From positions 6,346 to 70,345 of the forward strand of contig JBFWPT010000014.1 in assembly GCA_050249835.1 (NCBI GenBank): DNA of 64,000 bases, written 5' to 3'. The notes beneath the pieces are model-generated. The model made no database searches and had not been told where the DNA came from. It saw only the letters and a program-made list of their open reading frames with translations. The first letter of the stretch is position 1; every line of letters starts with the position of its first letter. The stretch is from Miltoncostaea sp050249835. GTDB lineage: Bacteria; Actinomycetota; Thermoleophilia; Miltoncostaeales; Miltoncostaeaceae. Of this stretch, positions 1 through 8,466 are shown piece after piece. The position numbers were made by a program, and so were the translations under genes.

Positions 1-2
1 CC

Positions 3-296
3 ATGGTCACCGTCGCACTCGTCGTGAAGCTCACCGCAAAGCCCGAGACCGCCGAGGAGGTCGGGACGTTCCTCGCCGGGGCCGTCGATCTGGCGCGGGC
101 CGAGCCCGGCACCCCGATCTGGCTCGCCCTGAAGACCGACGACGTCACCTACTGGATCGTCGACGCCTTCCCGTCGGACACCGAGCGCCAGGAACACCTG
201 TCCGGGCCGATCGCCGAGGCCCTCATGGCCAACGCCGACCGCCTGCTGGCCGCGCCGCCGGAGATCCTCCCCGCCGACGTGCTCGCCTCCCTCTAG
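3..296 (+). CDS. Antibiotic biosynthesis monooxygenase (ABM) domain protein
   Basis: A 97-residue protein with the single ferredoxin-like ABM fold expected from its pattern: an N-terminal strand (VALVVKLTAKPETAEEV), a central YWIVDAFPS strand and a helix beginning SGPIAEALMA. ABM proteins are small dimeric oxygenases or unknown-substrate enzymes, so the reaction cannot be named. The ATG lies at the window edge, and upstream sequence that might contain a ribosome site is outside the window. The gene converges with the SDR on the other strand, one base apart. Family assignment is fairly sure; function is not. Confidence 0.7.
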   Translation: MVTVALVVKLTAKPETAEEVGTFLAGAVDLARAEPGTPIWLALKTDDVTYWIVDAFPSDTERQEHLSGPIAEALMANADRLLAAPPEILPADVLASL

Positions 297-297
297 C

Positions 298-1176
298 TCA
301 GAGCGGGAAGACGACCCCGGTCATCCGCTCGGACGCCTCCCAGAGGCGCCGGGCGAGGCCGGGGTCCAGCGCGCGCGGCGCGGGTGTCTCGAGTGCCGGC
401 CCGCCCGCGAGGGCGCCCGCCCCGTCGGGGCCGTAGAGGGCGCCGGGCACGGCCTCCGGGTCGGTCGCCGCGAACAGGATCGGCTGGGCGCCCCCGGCCG
501 CGGTCTGTCCGCGGAACCGCAGGAGCATCGCCAGCCCCATGCCCGAGAGCCCCGCCTCCCTCCGCCCGAGGCCGGTGGACACCAGCCCGGGATGGGCCGC
601 CAGGCTCGCCGGCCCCGTGCCCGCCGCGGCCAGGCGGCGCTCCAGCTCCACGACGAAGAGCAGGTTGGCGAGCTTGGAGGCCCGGTAGGCCGTCCAGGCG
701 CGGCCGCGGCGCGGGCCGGCGAGACGTTCCGGGTCGACCCGGCCGCGGCGGTGGACGACGCTCGTGACCGTGACGACGCGGGCGCCGGGCCGGCGGACGA
801 GGGACGGGATCAACATGCCGGTGAGCGCGAAGTGGCCGAGGTGGTTGACCCCCATGGCGGGATCGGCCCCCCACGCGGTCGCGCCGCGGGGCCCGCCCAC
901 CGTGCCCGCGTTGTTCACCAGGAGGTCGAGCGGGCCGTCGCCCCACGCCGCGGCGCACGCGCGCACCGAGTCGGGGTCGGCGAGGTCGAGGCGGACCACC
1001 TCGGGGGCCGGGGCGCGCGGGGCGGCGGCGCGGACGACCGCGGACGCGCCGGCCCCCCGGGCGGGGTCGCGCGCCGCCATCAGGACGCGGAACCCGGCAC
1101 GGGCCAGCCCCTCGGCCGTCGCGAGCCCGATGCCCGAGGTGGCACCGGTGACCAGCGCGACGCGGCCCTCCCCCAT
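298..1176 (-). CDS. Short-chain dehydrogenase/reductase (retinol dehydrogenase/WWOX-like)
   Basis: A classical SDR of 292 residues. The Rossmann motif TGATSGIG is near residue 10, LVNNAG follows in the middle, and the catalytic YRASK comes near residue 165. After the active site comes AAHPGLVSTGLG, typical of the retinol dehydrogenase/WWOX group that reduces or oxidises carbonyl/alcohol substrates with NAD(P). I chose the ATG at 1176 because a GGAGGT ribosome site lies five bases before it; an in-frame GTG two codons upstream would overlap that site. It is the last gene of the minus-strand run starting at 6425, 34 bases after the CNNM gene. Substrate unknown. Confidence 0.85.
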   Translation of the reverse strand: MGEGRVALVTGATSGIGLATAEGLARAGFRVLMAARDPARGAGASAVVRAAAPRAPAPEVVRLDLADPDSVRACAAAWGDGPLDLLVNNAGTVGGPRGATAWGADPAMGVNHLGHFALTGMLIPSLVRRPGARVVTVTSVVHRRGRVDPERLAGPRRGRAWTAYRASKLANLLFVVELERRLAAAGTGPASLAAHPGLVSTGLGRREAGLSGMGLAMLLRFRGQTAAGGAQPILFAATDPEAVPGALYGPDGAGALAGGPALETPAPRALDPGLARRLWEASERMTGVVFPL

Positions 1177-1210
1177 CGTCACCTCCGCGGGACGGCCCGG
1201 TGCGCGGGTC

Positions 1211-2506
1211 TCAGACGGTGCTCGCGGCCCGCGCGCTGCACCGGACCCTCAGGATCCGCGTGCCCCGCACCTCCTCCACCAGCAGGGACCAGCCCTCGGC
1301 CTCGACCACGTCGCCGTCGCGGGCCAGGCGGCCGAGGCGGCTGAAGACCAGGCCGCCGATGCTCGTCACGCCCTCCTCGCGCAGGTGCAGGCCGTGCTCA
1401 TCCAGGTCCTCCAGGGAGACGTGACCACGGGCGAGGATCGACCCGTCGGCGCCGACGACGATGTCCGGCTCCGGGTCGCGCTCGTCGCGGATCTCGCCCA
1501 CGATCTCCTCCAGCACGTCCTCCAGGCTCACGACCCCGGCCAGCTCGCCGTACTCGTCGAGGACGACGGCCAGGGAGGCCCGCGCCTCGCGCATCCCGGT
1601 GAGCAGGATGTCCAGGGGCTGCGACTCGGGGACGAGGTGCACCGGCCCGGCGAGCTCGCCGATCGGGGTCCCGGGCGTCTCGACGTACCCGCGGCTGAGG
1701 GCGCTCAGGTGGACCAGGCCCGTCGGGTGCCCGGCCCCGTCGAGCACCGGGAACCGGCTGTGCGGGCTGCCGAGCACGCCGAGCAGGGCCTCGCGGGCGG
1801 GGCGGTCCGCGGGGATGGCGGTGACGGCGGGGGCCGGGCTCATCACCTGGCGCGCCGACGTCTCGTGGAGCTCCAGCACGCCTTCGATCATCCCGGCCTC
1901 CTCGGGGTCGAGGGTGCCGCCGCGCTCGCTGTCGGCCACGAGGCGCTGCAGATCCTCGGGGGTGAGGGCCATCTCGTGCTCCGAGGCGGGTTGCACGCCG
2001 AAGAGCCGCACCAGCCGCACACCGGCGCCGTTGAGCACGGCGATGACCGGGGCGAACACCACCCGGAAGCCCTCCAGGGGGTAGGCGAGCCGGGTCGCGG
2101 TGGACTCGGCGCGCTGGATCGCGAGCGTCTTCGGGGCCAGCTCGCCGACGACGACGTGGAGGATGGTGATGACCGTGAACGCGATCGCCCCCGCCGCGAA
2201 CACGCCCGCGGCCTCGCCGGCGCCGACGCTCTCGAACAGCGGCTCCAGCACGCTCGCCACGGCCGGCTTGCCCAGCCAGCCGAGGCCGAGGGCGGTGACG
2301 GTGATGCCGAGCTGACAGGCCGCGAGGTAGCGGTCGATCTCGTGGGACTGGCGCGTCGCGAGCGCCGCGGAGCGCGATCCGCCGGCCGCCATCGCCTCCA
2401 GCCGCCCCACGCGGGCGCGCGCCAGCGCGAACTCCGCGGCGACGAAGAACCCCGTCGCGAGGATCAGGAAGACGACGGCGAGCAGGCCGACGATGGTGCC
2501 GGTCAT
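1211..2506 (-). CDS. CNNM/CorC-type membrane protein (hemolysin family)
   Basis: A 431-residue protein with the full architecture of the HlyC/CorC (CNNM) family. An N-terminal DUF21 transmembrane domain spans about residues 1-195 (start MTGTIVGLLAVVFLILATGF). A CBS pair spans about 210-340, including LDEYGELAGVVSLEDVLEEI, and a C-terminal CorC_HlyC domain begins near 350. Relatives act in Mg2+ or other divalent-metal efflux and homeostasis in the inner membrane; the hemolysin name is historical. Its ATG overlaps the MFS stop as ATGA, so the two are translationally coupled. The metal is not shown by the sequence. Confidence 0.92.
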   Translation of the reverse strand: MTGTIVGLLAVVFLILATGFFVAAEFALARARVGRLEAMAAGGSRSAALATRQSHEIDRYLAACQLGITVTALGLGWLGKPAVASVLEPLFESVGAGEAAGVFAAGAIAFTVITILHVVVGELAPKTLAIQRAESTATRLAYPLEGFRVVFAPVIAVLNGAGVRLVRLFGVQPASEHEMALTPEDLQRLVADSERGGTLDPEEAGMIEGVLELHETSARQVMSPAPAVTAIPADRPAREALLGVLGSPHSRFPVLDGAGHPTGLVHLSALSRGYVETPGTPIGELAGPVHLVPESQPLDILLTGMREARASLAVVLDEYGELAGVVSLEDVLEEIVGEIRDERDPEPDIVVGADGSILARGHVSLEDLDEHGLHLREEGVTSIGGLVFSRLGRLARDGDVVEAEGWSLLVEEVRGTRILRVRCSARAASTV

Positions 2507-3885
2507 GGGCGGTGCACTCCTCGGGTGGTGTCCGTCCAGGGTACCGGCGCACCTCCCCGGCCCCGCGTCGACAGGGCGGCCGCCGTCGCCAGCGACGCCA
2601 CCGCGGCCACCAGCAGCACCACGAAGCCGGTGCGGTACGCCCCCGAGGCGGCCACGGCGCCGGCCACGCCCGTGGCGGCGATCCCCCCGGTGTAGCGCGA
2701 GGTCATGAAGACCCCGTTCGCCACCCCCACCATGTCCCGCGGCACCGACTCGGCGGCCGTCGTCTGCAGCGACGCGCCCGCCAGGCCCACCCCGACGCCG
2801 GCGACGCCCACGAGCACGGCGACCGCCCCGACGCCGGGGTCACCCGCCACCACGACCAGGCCGGCGGTCGCCAGGACCGCAAGGGCCGCGCCCATCAGCA
2901 CCGGCGCCCGCCGCCCCAGCACGTCGCCCAGGTGCCCGCCGATGGGCGACACGACCATCATCCCCCCGGTCATGGCGCCGATCAGCAGGCCCGCCCCCGA
3001 GGGGCCCAGGTCCAGCTCGCGCTCGGCCAGCACCGGGACGATCAGCAGCAGCGCGTACATCACGAGGTTGTGGAGCAGGATCGTGGCGGTCGCGCCCACG
3101 TAGGGACGGCGCCGGAAGAGGTCGAGGGCCACGAACGGCTGGGGCGCGCGTCGTTCGGCCGCGACGAACAGTCCCAGGCAGGCGGCGGCGACGAGCGTGG
3201 CGGGCACCCAGAGCGCCGGGCCGTCGGGCGCCAGGACGAGCGCGGCGACCACCGCGCCCACGAACCCCGTGAAGGCCGCCGCGCCGCGCACGTCGAAGCC
3301 GGAGCCGCGAAGCGCGCAGCGCGGCGCGTCGAAGGGGAGCGATCGCAGCGCCAGGGCGACGGCCACGATGCCCGCCGGGATGTTGACGAGGAAGATCGCC
3401 CGCCAGCCGCCCGCCGCCACGAGGCCGCCGCCGAGCACCGGGCCGATCGCCGCCCCGAGCCCCATCACGGTCCCGAACCAGCCGAAGGCCCGGCCCCGGC
3501 TGCGCGCGGGGACGATGTCCTGCAGCAGCGCCACGACGCTCGGCGTCATGAGGCCGCCGCAGAGCGCCTGGCACATGCGCAGCGCGACGAGCACCCCGAA
3601 CCATGGCGCGGCGGCCGCGAGCGCGGAGGCGGCGAGGAAGGCGCCGAGCCCGATGAGGAAGGTGCGCCGGTGGCCGAGGGCGTCGCCGATGCGCCCGCCC
3701 ACGGGCTGGGCGAGCGCCATCACCACGAGGTAGCCGGCCACGAGCCAGGTGCCCGCGCCCTCCGACACGCCGAGGTCCTCCTCGATGTCGAGGAGGGCCA
3801 CGGCGATCATCGTGGAGTTGAGCGGGACGAGGGCGGCCGCGGCGCAGAGGCCCGCCGCCGCCCACGGCCCGCCACGGGGCGTCAC
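2503..3885 (-). CDS. MFS transporter, DHA2 (EmrB/QacA-like) drug:proton antiporter
   Basis: A 460-residue polytopic membrane protein with the DHA2 layout. The first helix carries LVPLNSTMIAVALLDI. The loop 2-3 motif is GGRIGDALGHRRTF, and helix 5 carries the antiporter motif C region GLGAAIGPVLGGGL followed by WRAIFLVNIPAG. The family exports drugs or metabolites using the proton gradient. It starts with GTG 13 bases after the phosphotransferase gene and is coupled to the CNNM gene downstream. Sharing an operon with a rifampin-phosphotransferase-like enzyme makes drug resistance or metabolite detoxification plausible, but the substrate is not readable. Confidence 0.92.
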   Translation of the reverse strand: MTPRGGPWAAAGLCAAAALVPLNSTMIAVALLDIEEDLGVSEGAGTWLVAGYLVVMALAQPVGGRIGDALGHRRTFLIGLGAFLAASALAAAAPWFGVLVALRMCQALCGGLMTPSVVALLQDIVPARSRGRAFGWFGTVMGLGAAIGPVLGGGLVAAGGWRAIFLVNIPAGIVAVALALRSLPFDAPRCALRGSGFDVRGAAAFTGFVGAVVAALVLAPDGPALWVPATLVAAACLGLFVAAERRAPQPFVALDLFRRRPYVGATATILLHNLVMYALLLIVPVLAERELDLGPSGAGLLIGAMTGGMMVVSPIGGHLGDVLGRRAPVLMGAALAVLATAGLVVVAGDPGVGAVAVLVGVAGVGVGLAGASLQTTAAESVPRDMVGVANGVFMTSRYTGGIAATGVAGAVAASGAYRTGFVVLLVAAVASLATAAALSTRGRGGAPVPWTDTTRGVHRP

Positions 3886-3898
3886 ACCGGGGTCGCCG

Positions 3899-5530
3899 TC
3901 AGGCGATGAGCACCTCGCCCGCGTCGCCGTCCACGGTGATCCGGGCGCCGTCCTCGATCACCGCCGTCGCGATCTTCGTCCCCATGACCGCCGGGATGGC
4001 GTACTCGCGGGCCACGATCGCGCCGTGGGCGAGGACGCCGCCCGTGTCGGTCACGAGCCCGGCGATCGAGGCGAACACCGGCGTCCAGGACGGCGTCGTC
4101 GAGCGGCACACCAGGATCTCGCCCGGCTGCACCCGGTGCAGCTCGTCCACGGACCGCACCACGCGCGCGACGCCCTCCACCCGGCCGCGCGACCCGGCCG
4201 ACCCGGTCAGGACGCGGTCCTCCATCACGGGCGGCCCGGGGGTCCCGAAGAACTTGACGAGACCCGGGTCCATCGGGGCGTCCGGGTCGGGCGGCGTGCC
4301 GATGAGCGGCGGCGCCTCCAGCAGGCTGTCGTCGGCGAACCGGCGGCGCCCGTCGGCCGCCGGCCCCCGCATGTCCGCCCCGGCGAGCCCGGCGCGGAGC
4401 GCGGGGAAGTCGAGGAACCAGACGTCATCGACGTCGGCCAGCCGGCCCGCGCCGGCGAGGGCCGTGGCCGCCCGCTTCACGGCCCGCCGGGTGGCCCCGG
4501 CGAACGACCGCTGGTCGATGTAGTAGGAGTGGTCCTCCTCCAGCGGCCATGCGGCGCGGGCCGCGGCGAGTGCGTTCTCGAACGCGACCGAGAGACCCGG
4601 GTCGGTGATGCGCGCCCGGGCTCCCGCGAGCAGGGTCTCGGCCTCCGCCTGCAGGCGCGCCCGCTGCCCCTCGGGGTCGGCGGTGTCCGCGCTGAGGTAC
4701 CGGCGCAGGTTCTCGATGGCGAACGACGGCTCCTCGATCCACGTGGGCGCCGCCAGCTCGAGCTCCTGCGCGCGGTTGCCGTACTCGGTCAGGAAGGCCT
4801 CGAAGCGCTCGCGCCACTCCCGGCCCTCCGGGCTGCGGTCGAGCGCGTCCAGCGCGTCCGCCGCCGGCCCCGCGGCCAGCGCCTCGGCGACGGCGGGGAC
4901 GGCCCGCGCCTCCCCGGCGAGATCCCACAGCGCCCGGTCCGTCTCGAGGCTCTTGTTGGGGATCCCCTGCAGGCAGCGGTAGGGCTCCATCTCCTCCGTC
5001 GTCCCGGTCACCTGGACGTAGATGTCCGAGAAACGCTCGCCCGCGGCGAGCTTCGGGAAGACCGTGAGGAAGTGGAGCCTCCAGATCTCGATGGAGATCT
5101 CCAGGAGCCGGTCGAGCGCGGCGGTCGCCGACGGGCCGTCGCCGGAGAAGTCGAGGGCGTCGATCTCCTCGGTCAGCCGCACCAGGGCCGGGACGTATTC
5201 CTCGTGCCAGCGCCGGCCCAGGTTGTCCATGTGGTCGCCCATCACGGGCATGTGTGCCGCGATCCGCTCCCCCATGGCCTCCGGTGCGACCGCGGGCACC
5301 GGGCAGATGTAGATCCACGAGTTGAACGCCGCCTGGCGCAGGGTGGCGATGGGAGAGACGAGCGTCTCGCAGGCGATCGCCGTGCCCGGCTCGAGGCACC
5401 GGATGAGGAAGTCCGCCGACAGGGGCGTGACGGGCGCCGGGAAGTGCATCGGGTCCCGGGCCCACGTGAGCGCCGCGTCCGCGGGGTCGCTCCAGGCGAC
5501 CGGGAACTCGGCGGAGGTCTCGGTGGTCAT
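3899..5530 (-). CDS. PEP-utilising enzyme, central plus His-carrier domain (half of a split phosphotransferase)
   Basis: A 543-residue protein resembling the C-terminal two thirds of rifampin phosphotransferase or PEP synthase. The last ~80 residues hold the swivelling phosphohistidine domain: TPSWTPVFASIAGLVTDTGG, then LAHGAIVAREYAIPAVMGT, in which the His of LAHG is the expected phospho-carrier. The acidic helical region before it (about 1-430) corresponds to the substrate-binding part of rph-like enzymes. There is no ATP-grasp domain; that is supplied by the gene 13 bases upstream. Phenylphosphate synthase is also split this way. The acceptor substrate is unknown. Confidence 0.85.
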   Translation of the reverse strand: MTTETSAEFPVAWSDPADAALTWARDPMHFPAPVTPLSADFLIRCLEPGTAIACETLVSPIATLRQAAFNSWIYICPVPAVAPEAMGERIAAHMPVMGDHMDNLGRRWHEEYVPALVRLTEEIDALDFSGDGPSATAALDRLLEISIEIWRLHFLTVFPKLAAGERFSDIYVQVTGTTEEMEPYRCLQGIPNKSLETDRALWDLAGEARAVPAVAEALAAGPAADALDALDRSPEGREWRERFEAFLTEYGNRAQELELAAPTWIEEPSFAIENLRRYLSADTADPEGQRARLQAEAETLLAGARARITDPGLSVAFENALAAARAAWPLEEDHSYYIDQRSFAGATRRAVKRAATALAGAGRLADVDDVWFLDFPALRAGLAGADMRGPAADGRRRFADDSLLEAPPLIGTPPDPDAPMDPGLVKFFGTPGPPVMEDRVLTGSAGSRGRVEGVARVVRSVDELHRVQPGEILVCRSTTPSWTPVFASIAGLVTDTGGVLAHGAIVAREYAIPAVMGTKIATAVIEDGARITVDGDAGEVLIA

Positions 5531-5543
5531 GGTGCCCCCTCGG

Positions 5544-6425
5544 TCAGTGGTGGGAGGCGGGCGCCGGGCCCGCCAGGGCGGTCATCGGGCGACATTGGAG
5601 CCACACGACCCGCCCGTCGACGACGCTGAACTCGCAATCCGCCGGCAGGCCGAGCTCGCGCTCGCAGCGCAGCAGGCCGTCGTGCACCGCGGCCAGCAGG
5701 CCGTCGTCCATGACGCGCGCCTCCCGGCGGTCCTCCGGCACGGGCACCTCGGCCGGACCGCCGGGGCCCATCACCAGCATCACGTCCTTCCATCCGGCGT
5801 CGAAGCGCAGCAGCCGGCCGTCGTCCCGGGCCAGCCGGTAGTCGTCCGGCGTCACGAGCCCGCTCACCAGCAGCTCGCCGAGCCCCCAGGTCGCGTTGAC
5901 GACGAACGTGCCGGGGTCCCCGGTCACCGGGTCGCGGCTCATCGCCACCCCCGACGCCTCGCCGCCCGCCAGGCGCTGCACGATGACCGCCATCTCCACG
6001 GGGTCGGTGTGGCCGCGGTGGGCGCGGTACGCCTGGGCGCGGGCGTCGGCGGCGGACTCCCAGCAGGCGTGGATCGCGTCGAGGGCCTCCTCGGGCCCGC
6101 GCACGCCGAGGCGGGTGAGGAACTGACCGGCGTGGGAGTGCTCGGCGCCGTCCTCGGCCGTCGCCGACGAGCGCACCGCGAGCGGCGCGTCCCCCATCGC
6201 CTCCACCAGGGAGGCCACGTGGACGGCCAGGCCGTCCGCCATCCGCCCCGCGCCGGCCGTGGCGTCCCGGTGGGCCGCGGTCGTGACGACGAACCCCTCC
6301 GGCGCCGGCAGCGCGGCCCGCGCCAGCACCGCGAAGCCGCGCGCCTTCCCCCCGATGAGCCCCGGGTCGGCGTCGCCCGCGGCCGCCAAGGCGATCACAT
6401 GGCTGGTGACATCGGTCACGTTCAC
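5544..6425 (-). CDS. PEP/pyruvate-binding ATP-grasp protein (other half of a split phosphotransferase)
   Basis: A 293-residue stand-alone PPDK N-terminal (PEP/pyruvate-binding) ATP-grasp domain. The motifs are LIGGKARGFAVLARA near residue 22, APEGFVVTT near 42, LAVRSSATAEDG (ATP-contacting arginine) near 90, and a C-terminal WLQCRPMTAL that normally precedes the linker to the His domain in PEP synthase. Ending there means it is a natural half-protein and not a truncation. It should transfer the beta-phosphate of ATP to the His of the following gene product. It heads the minus-strand operon and is divergent from the TetR gene; the TetR operator lies 50-75 bases upstream of its start. Confidence 0.85.
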   Translation of the reverse strand: MNVTDVTSHVIALAAAGDADPGLIGGKARGFAVLARAALPAPEGFVVTTAAHRDATAGAGRMADGLAVHVASLVEAMGDAPLAVRSSATAEDGAEHSHAGQFLTRLGVRGPEEALDAIHACWESAADARAQAYRAHRGHTDPVEMAVIVQRLAGGEASGVAMSRDPVTGDPGTFVVNATWGLGELLVSGLVTPDDYRLARDDGRLLRFDAGWKDVMLVMGPGGPAEVPVPEDRREARVMDDGLLAAVHDGLLRCERELGLPADCEFSVVDGRVVWLQCRPMTALAGPAPASHH

Positions 6426-6474
6426 AGGAACGTAACACCGAGGGGGGTTTGAAAGGAACAGCCGATGGGCAGCG

Positions 6475-6498
6475 GTTTATGAACTGTGATTCACTAAC
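6475..6498. promoter_or_regulatory. Probable TetR operator
   Basis: An imperfect 24-base inverted repeat with half-sites GTTTATGAA and TTCACTAAC around CTGTGA (7 of 9 positions pair). It lies three bases before the GTG of the TetR gene and in the divergent space facing the split phosphotransferase operon. The position suits autorepression and perhaps control of both directions. Inferred from symmetry and position only. Confidence 0.55.
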
Positions 6499-6501
6499 TG
6501 C

Positions 6502-7077
6502 GTGGCCCGCCCCCGTACCATCACCGACGACCGGCTCCTGGCCGCCGCGGCCGCGGCCATCGGGCGCCGGGGGCCAGGATTCACGCTCGCCGACGTCGGG
6601 CGCGAGGCCGGCGTCGCGGCCGCCACGCTCGTCCAGCGCTTCGGGTCGAAGCAGGAGATGCTGCTCGCCCTCGCGGAGCACGGCACCGAGGCCGGGATCC
6701 TCGCCATGAGGAGGGCCGCGGCCGCCGCGCCCCCGGGCCGCGCCGCCGTGCTCGCCGCGCTGCAGGCCGCGGCGGCCGGCCTCGACGACCCGGCCACCGC
6801 TCCGAACCACCTCGCCCAGCTCGGCGCCGACCTCGCCGACCCCGCCCTGCGCGACGCCGTGCGCGCCGACCAGGACGCCACGCGCGCGGAGCTCGCGCGC
6901 CTGCTGGACGGGGCGCCGGGCCTCGGCGGCGCGCCCCCGGCACCGGAGGCGGCCGCCGTGCTGCTCGCTCTCTGGAACGGGACCCTGCTCGGCTGGTCCC
7001 TCGCCCCCGACGGCCCCCTCGCCGGCCGCATCGACCATGCGGCCGGGACCCTCCTCGACGGATGGAGCACCCCGTGA
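6502..7077 (+). CDS. TetR/AcrR family transcriptional regulator
   Basis: A 191-residue regulator. The N-terminal HTH runs over about residues 6-50: ITDDRLLAAAAAAIGRRG, then FTLADVGREAGVAAATLVQR with the recognition helix, and FGSKQEMLLAL. The C-terminal ligand domain is alanine-rich and of typical length. The GTG at 6502 directly follows a palindrome and lacks an obvious ribosome site, so the message may be leaderless. Its TGA overlaps the GTG of the SDR gene, so the two are co-translated. The likely role is control of the SDR and/or the divergent operon in response to a small molecule. Confidence 0.9.
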   Translation: MARPRTITDDRLLAAAAAAIGRRGPGFTLADVGREAGVAAATLVQRFGSKQEMLLALAEHGTEAGILAMRRAAAAAPPGRAAVLAALQAAAAGLDDPATAPNHLAQLGADLADPALRDAVRADQDATRAELARLLDGAPGLGGAPPAPEAAAVLLALWNGTLLGWSLAPDGPLAGRIDHAAGTLLDGWSTP

Positions 7078-7976
7078 CCGACCCCCGCGTCGCCGTCGTC
7101 GCCGGCGCCACCCGCGGCGCCGGCCGCGCCATCGCCGTGGCCCTCGGCGGCCTCGGCATGACCGTCCACTGCACGGGGCGCTCCACGCGCGCCGGCCGCT
7201 CCGAGATGGACCGGGCGGAGACGATCGAGGAGACGGCCGAGCTGGTGACCGCGGCGGGCGGCACCGGCGTCGCGACCCGCTGCGACCACTCCGACCCGGC
7301 CGACGTGGCGGCCCTGCGCGCCCGCCTGGAGCGGGAGGGCGGGCGCCTCGACGTCCTGGTCGTCGACATCTGGGGCGGCGACGGCCTCGTCCAATGGGGC
7401 GTCCCGTTCTGGGAGCAGGACCTGGACCGTTCGCTCCACGTCGTGCGCAACGGCCTGGAGACGCACCTCATCACCGCCCACACGCTCGCCCCCCTGCTCG
7501 TCGCGGGCGGCGGGGGCCTGCTGGTGGAGATGACCGACGGCGTGTCCGACGACTACCGCGGCGCCTACTACTACGACCTCGTGAAGGGCGCGATCATCCG
7601 GCTCGCCCGGGCGCAGGCCGCCGAGCTCGGGCCCCGCGGCGTCACGGCGCTGGCGCTCACCCCCGGCTTCCTGCGCTCGGAGGCCATGCTCGACCACTTC
7701 GGCGTCACCGAGGCGACCTGGCGCGACGGGATCGCCGAGGACCCCCACTTCGCCATCTCCGAGAGCCCCGCCTACGTCGGGGCGGCGGTGGCGGCGCTCG
7801 CCTCCGACCCTGACGTCGCCCGCCACGCCGGGAGGCCGCTGTCCTCCTGGGCCCTCGCCCGCGAGTACGGCTTCGCCGACGCCGACGGCTCGCGCCCCGA
7901 CTGGGGGCGCTGGTTCGCGGACGTCGTGGAGCCGGGGCGCGACCCCCTGGCGGCGGACCCGGCCGGCTACCGCTGA
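7074..7976 (+). CDS. SDR family oxidoreductase
   Basis: A 300-residue SDR with VVAGATRGAGRAIAVAL at the N-terminus, the cofactor-discriminating CTGRSTR segment after the second strand, and the catalytic YYYDLVKGAIIRLA. The usual NNAG is replaced by DIWGGD, seen in a divergent SDR subgroup. I prefer the GTG at 7074 (GTGA overlap with the TetR stop) over the in-frame ATG at 7062, which would lie inside the TetR gene. It converges with fliL, 19 bases apart. Substrate unknown. Confidence 0.88.
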   Translation: MTDPRVAVVAGATRGAGRAIAVALGGLGMTVHCTGRSTRAGRSEMDRAETIEETAELVTAAGGTGVATRCDHSDPADVAALRARLEREGGRLDVLVVDIWGGDGLVQWGVPFWEQDLDRSLHVVRNGLETHLITAHTLAPLLVAGGGGLLVEMTDGVSDDYRGAYYYDLVKGAIIRLARAQAAELGPRGVTALALTPGFLRSEAMLDHFGVTEATWRDGIAEDPHFAISESPAYVGAAVAALASDPDVARHAGRPLSSWALAREYGFADADGSRPDWGRWFADVVEPGRDPLAADPAGYR

Positions 7977-7995
7977 GCGGCCCGGCCGGCGCGGC

Positions 7996-8442
7996 CTACT
8001 GGACGGCGAACTCCGTGTAGTAGACCTCGAGGATCTTCAGCTCGGTCTGCTTGTTGACCCGGGCGACGATCGCCTTCTTCACGCTCTCGCGGCCCGCGAC
8101 GGAGGTGAGCTGGGCGCTCGTGTGCGACTGGATGGTGGAGATGACGATGTCGCGCAGCTCCGAGTCGTCCTCCACCTCGGCCGGCTTCTCGCCCTTGGGC
8201 GGCAGGATCTCCCCCGCCGACAGCTCGGAGAAGCGCATGGCGATGCCCACCTTGGCGAAGTGCGGGGTGTCGCCGGCGTCGGCGAGGTTCACCACGAACG
8301 GCTCGGCCATGGTGTAGACGGGGCCCGGCTTCTTCGCCAGGGCCTTCTCGTCCACGGGGGCGGGGGCCAGGATGGTCATCTTCGCCGCGATCCCCAGCAC
8401 GATCAGGAGCACGGGGGCGAGGATCATGATCTTCTTCTTCAC
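7996..8442 (-). CDS. fliL: Flagellar basal body-associated protein FliL
   Basis: A 148-residue FliL protein: a basic start MKKKIMILAPVLLIVLGIAA forming one membrane anchor, then a periplasmic stomatin-like domain with VYTMAEPFVVNLAD and a terminal EILEVYYTEFAVQ, the FliL C-terminal signature. FliL rings the MotAB stator and raises torque. It is the last gene of the minus-strand motor operon, 24 bases after motB. In many bacteria fliM, fliN and the export-gate genes follow here; in this genome the cluster stops and unrelated genes begin. Confidence 0.93.
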   Translation of the reverse strand: MKKKIMILAPVLLIVLGIAAKMTILAPAPVDEKALAKKPGPVYTMAEPFVVNLADAGDTPHFAKVGIAMRFSELSAGEILPPKGEKPAEVEDDSELRDIVISTIQSHTSAQLTSVAGRESVKKAIVARVNKQTELKILEVYYTEFAVQ

Positions 8443-8466
8443 TGCTGTGCTCCTGCGTGGGTCGGG

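Noticed and set aside
764..2695. Long open frames on the plus strand opposite the CNNM and MFS genes, and similar very long antisense frames elsewhere (14786-16888, 17925-20162, 24176-26989, 30453-32999)
   Set aside because: They mirror real genes on the other strand, consist of Arg/Gly/Ala/Asp/His-rich low-complexity protein, and show no domain or ribosome site. High GC suppresses stop codons, so such frames are expected.
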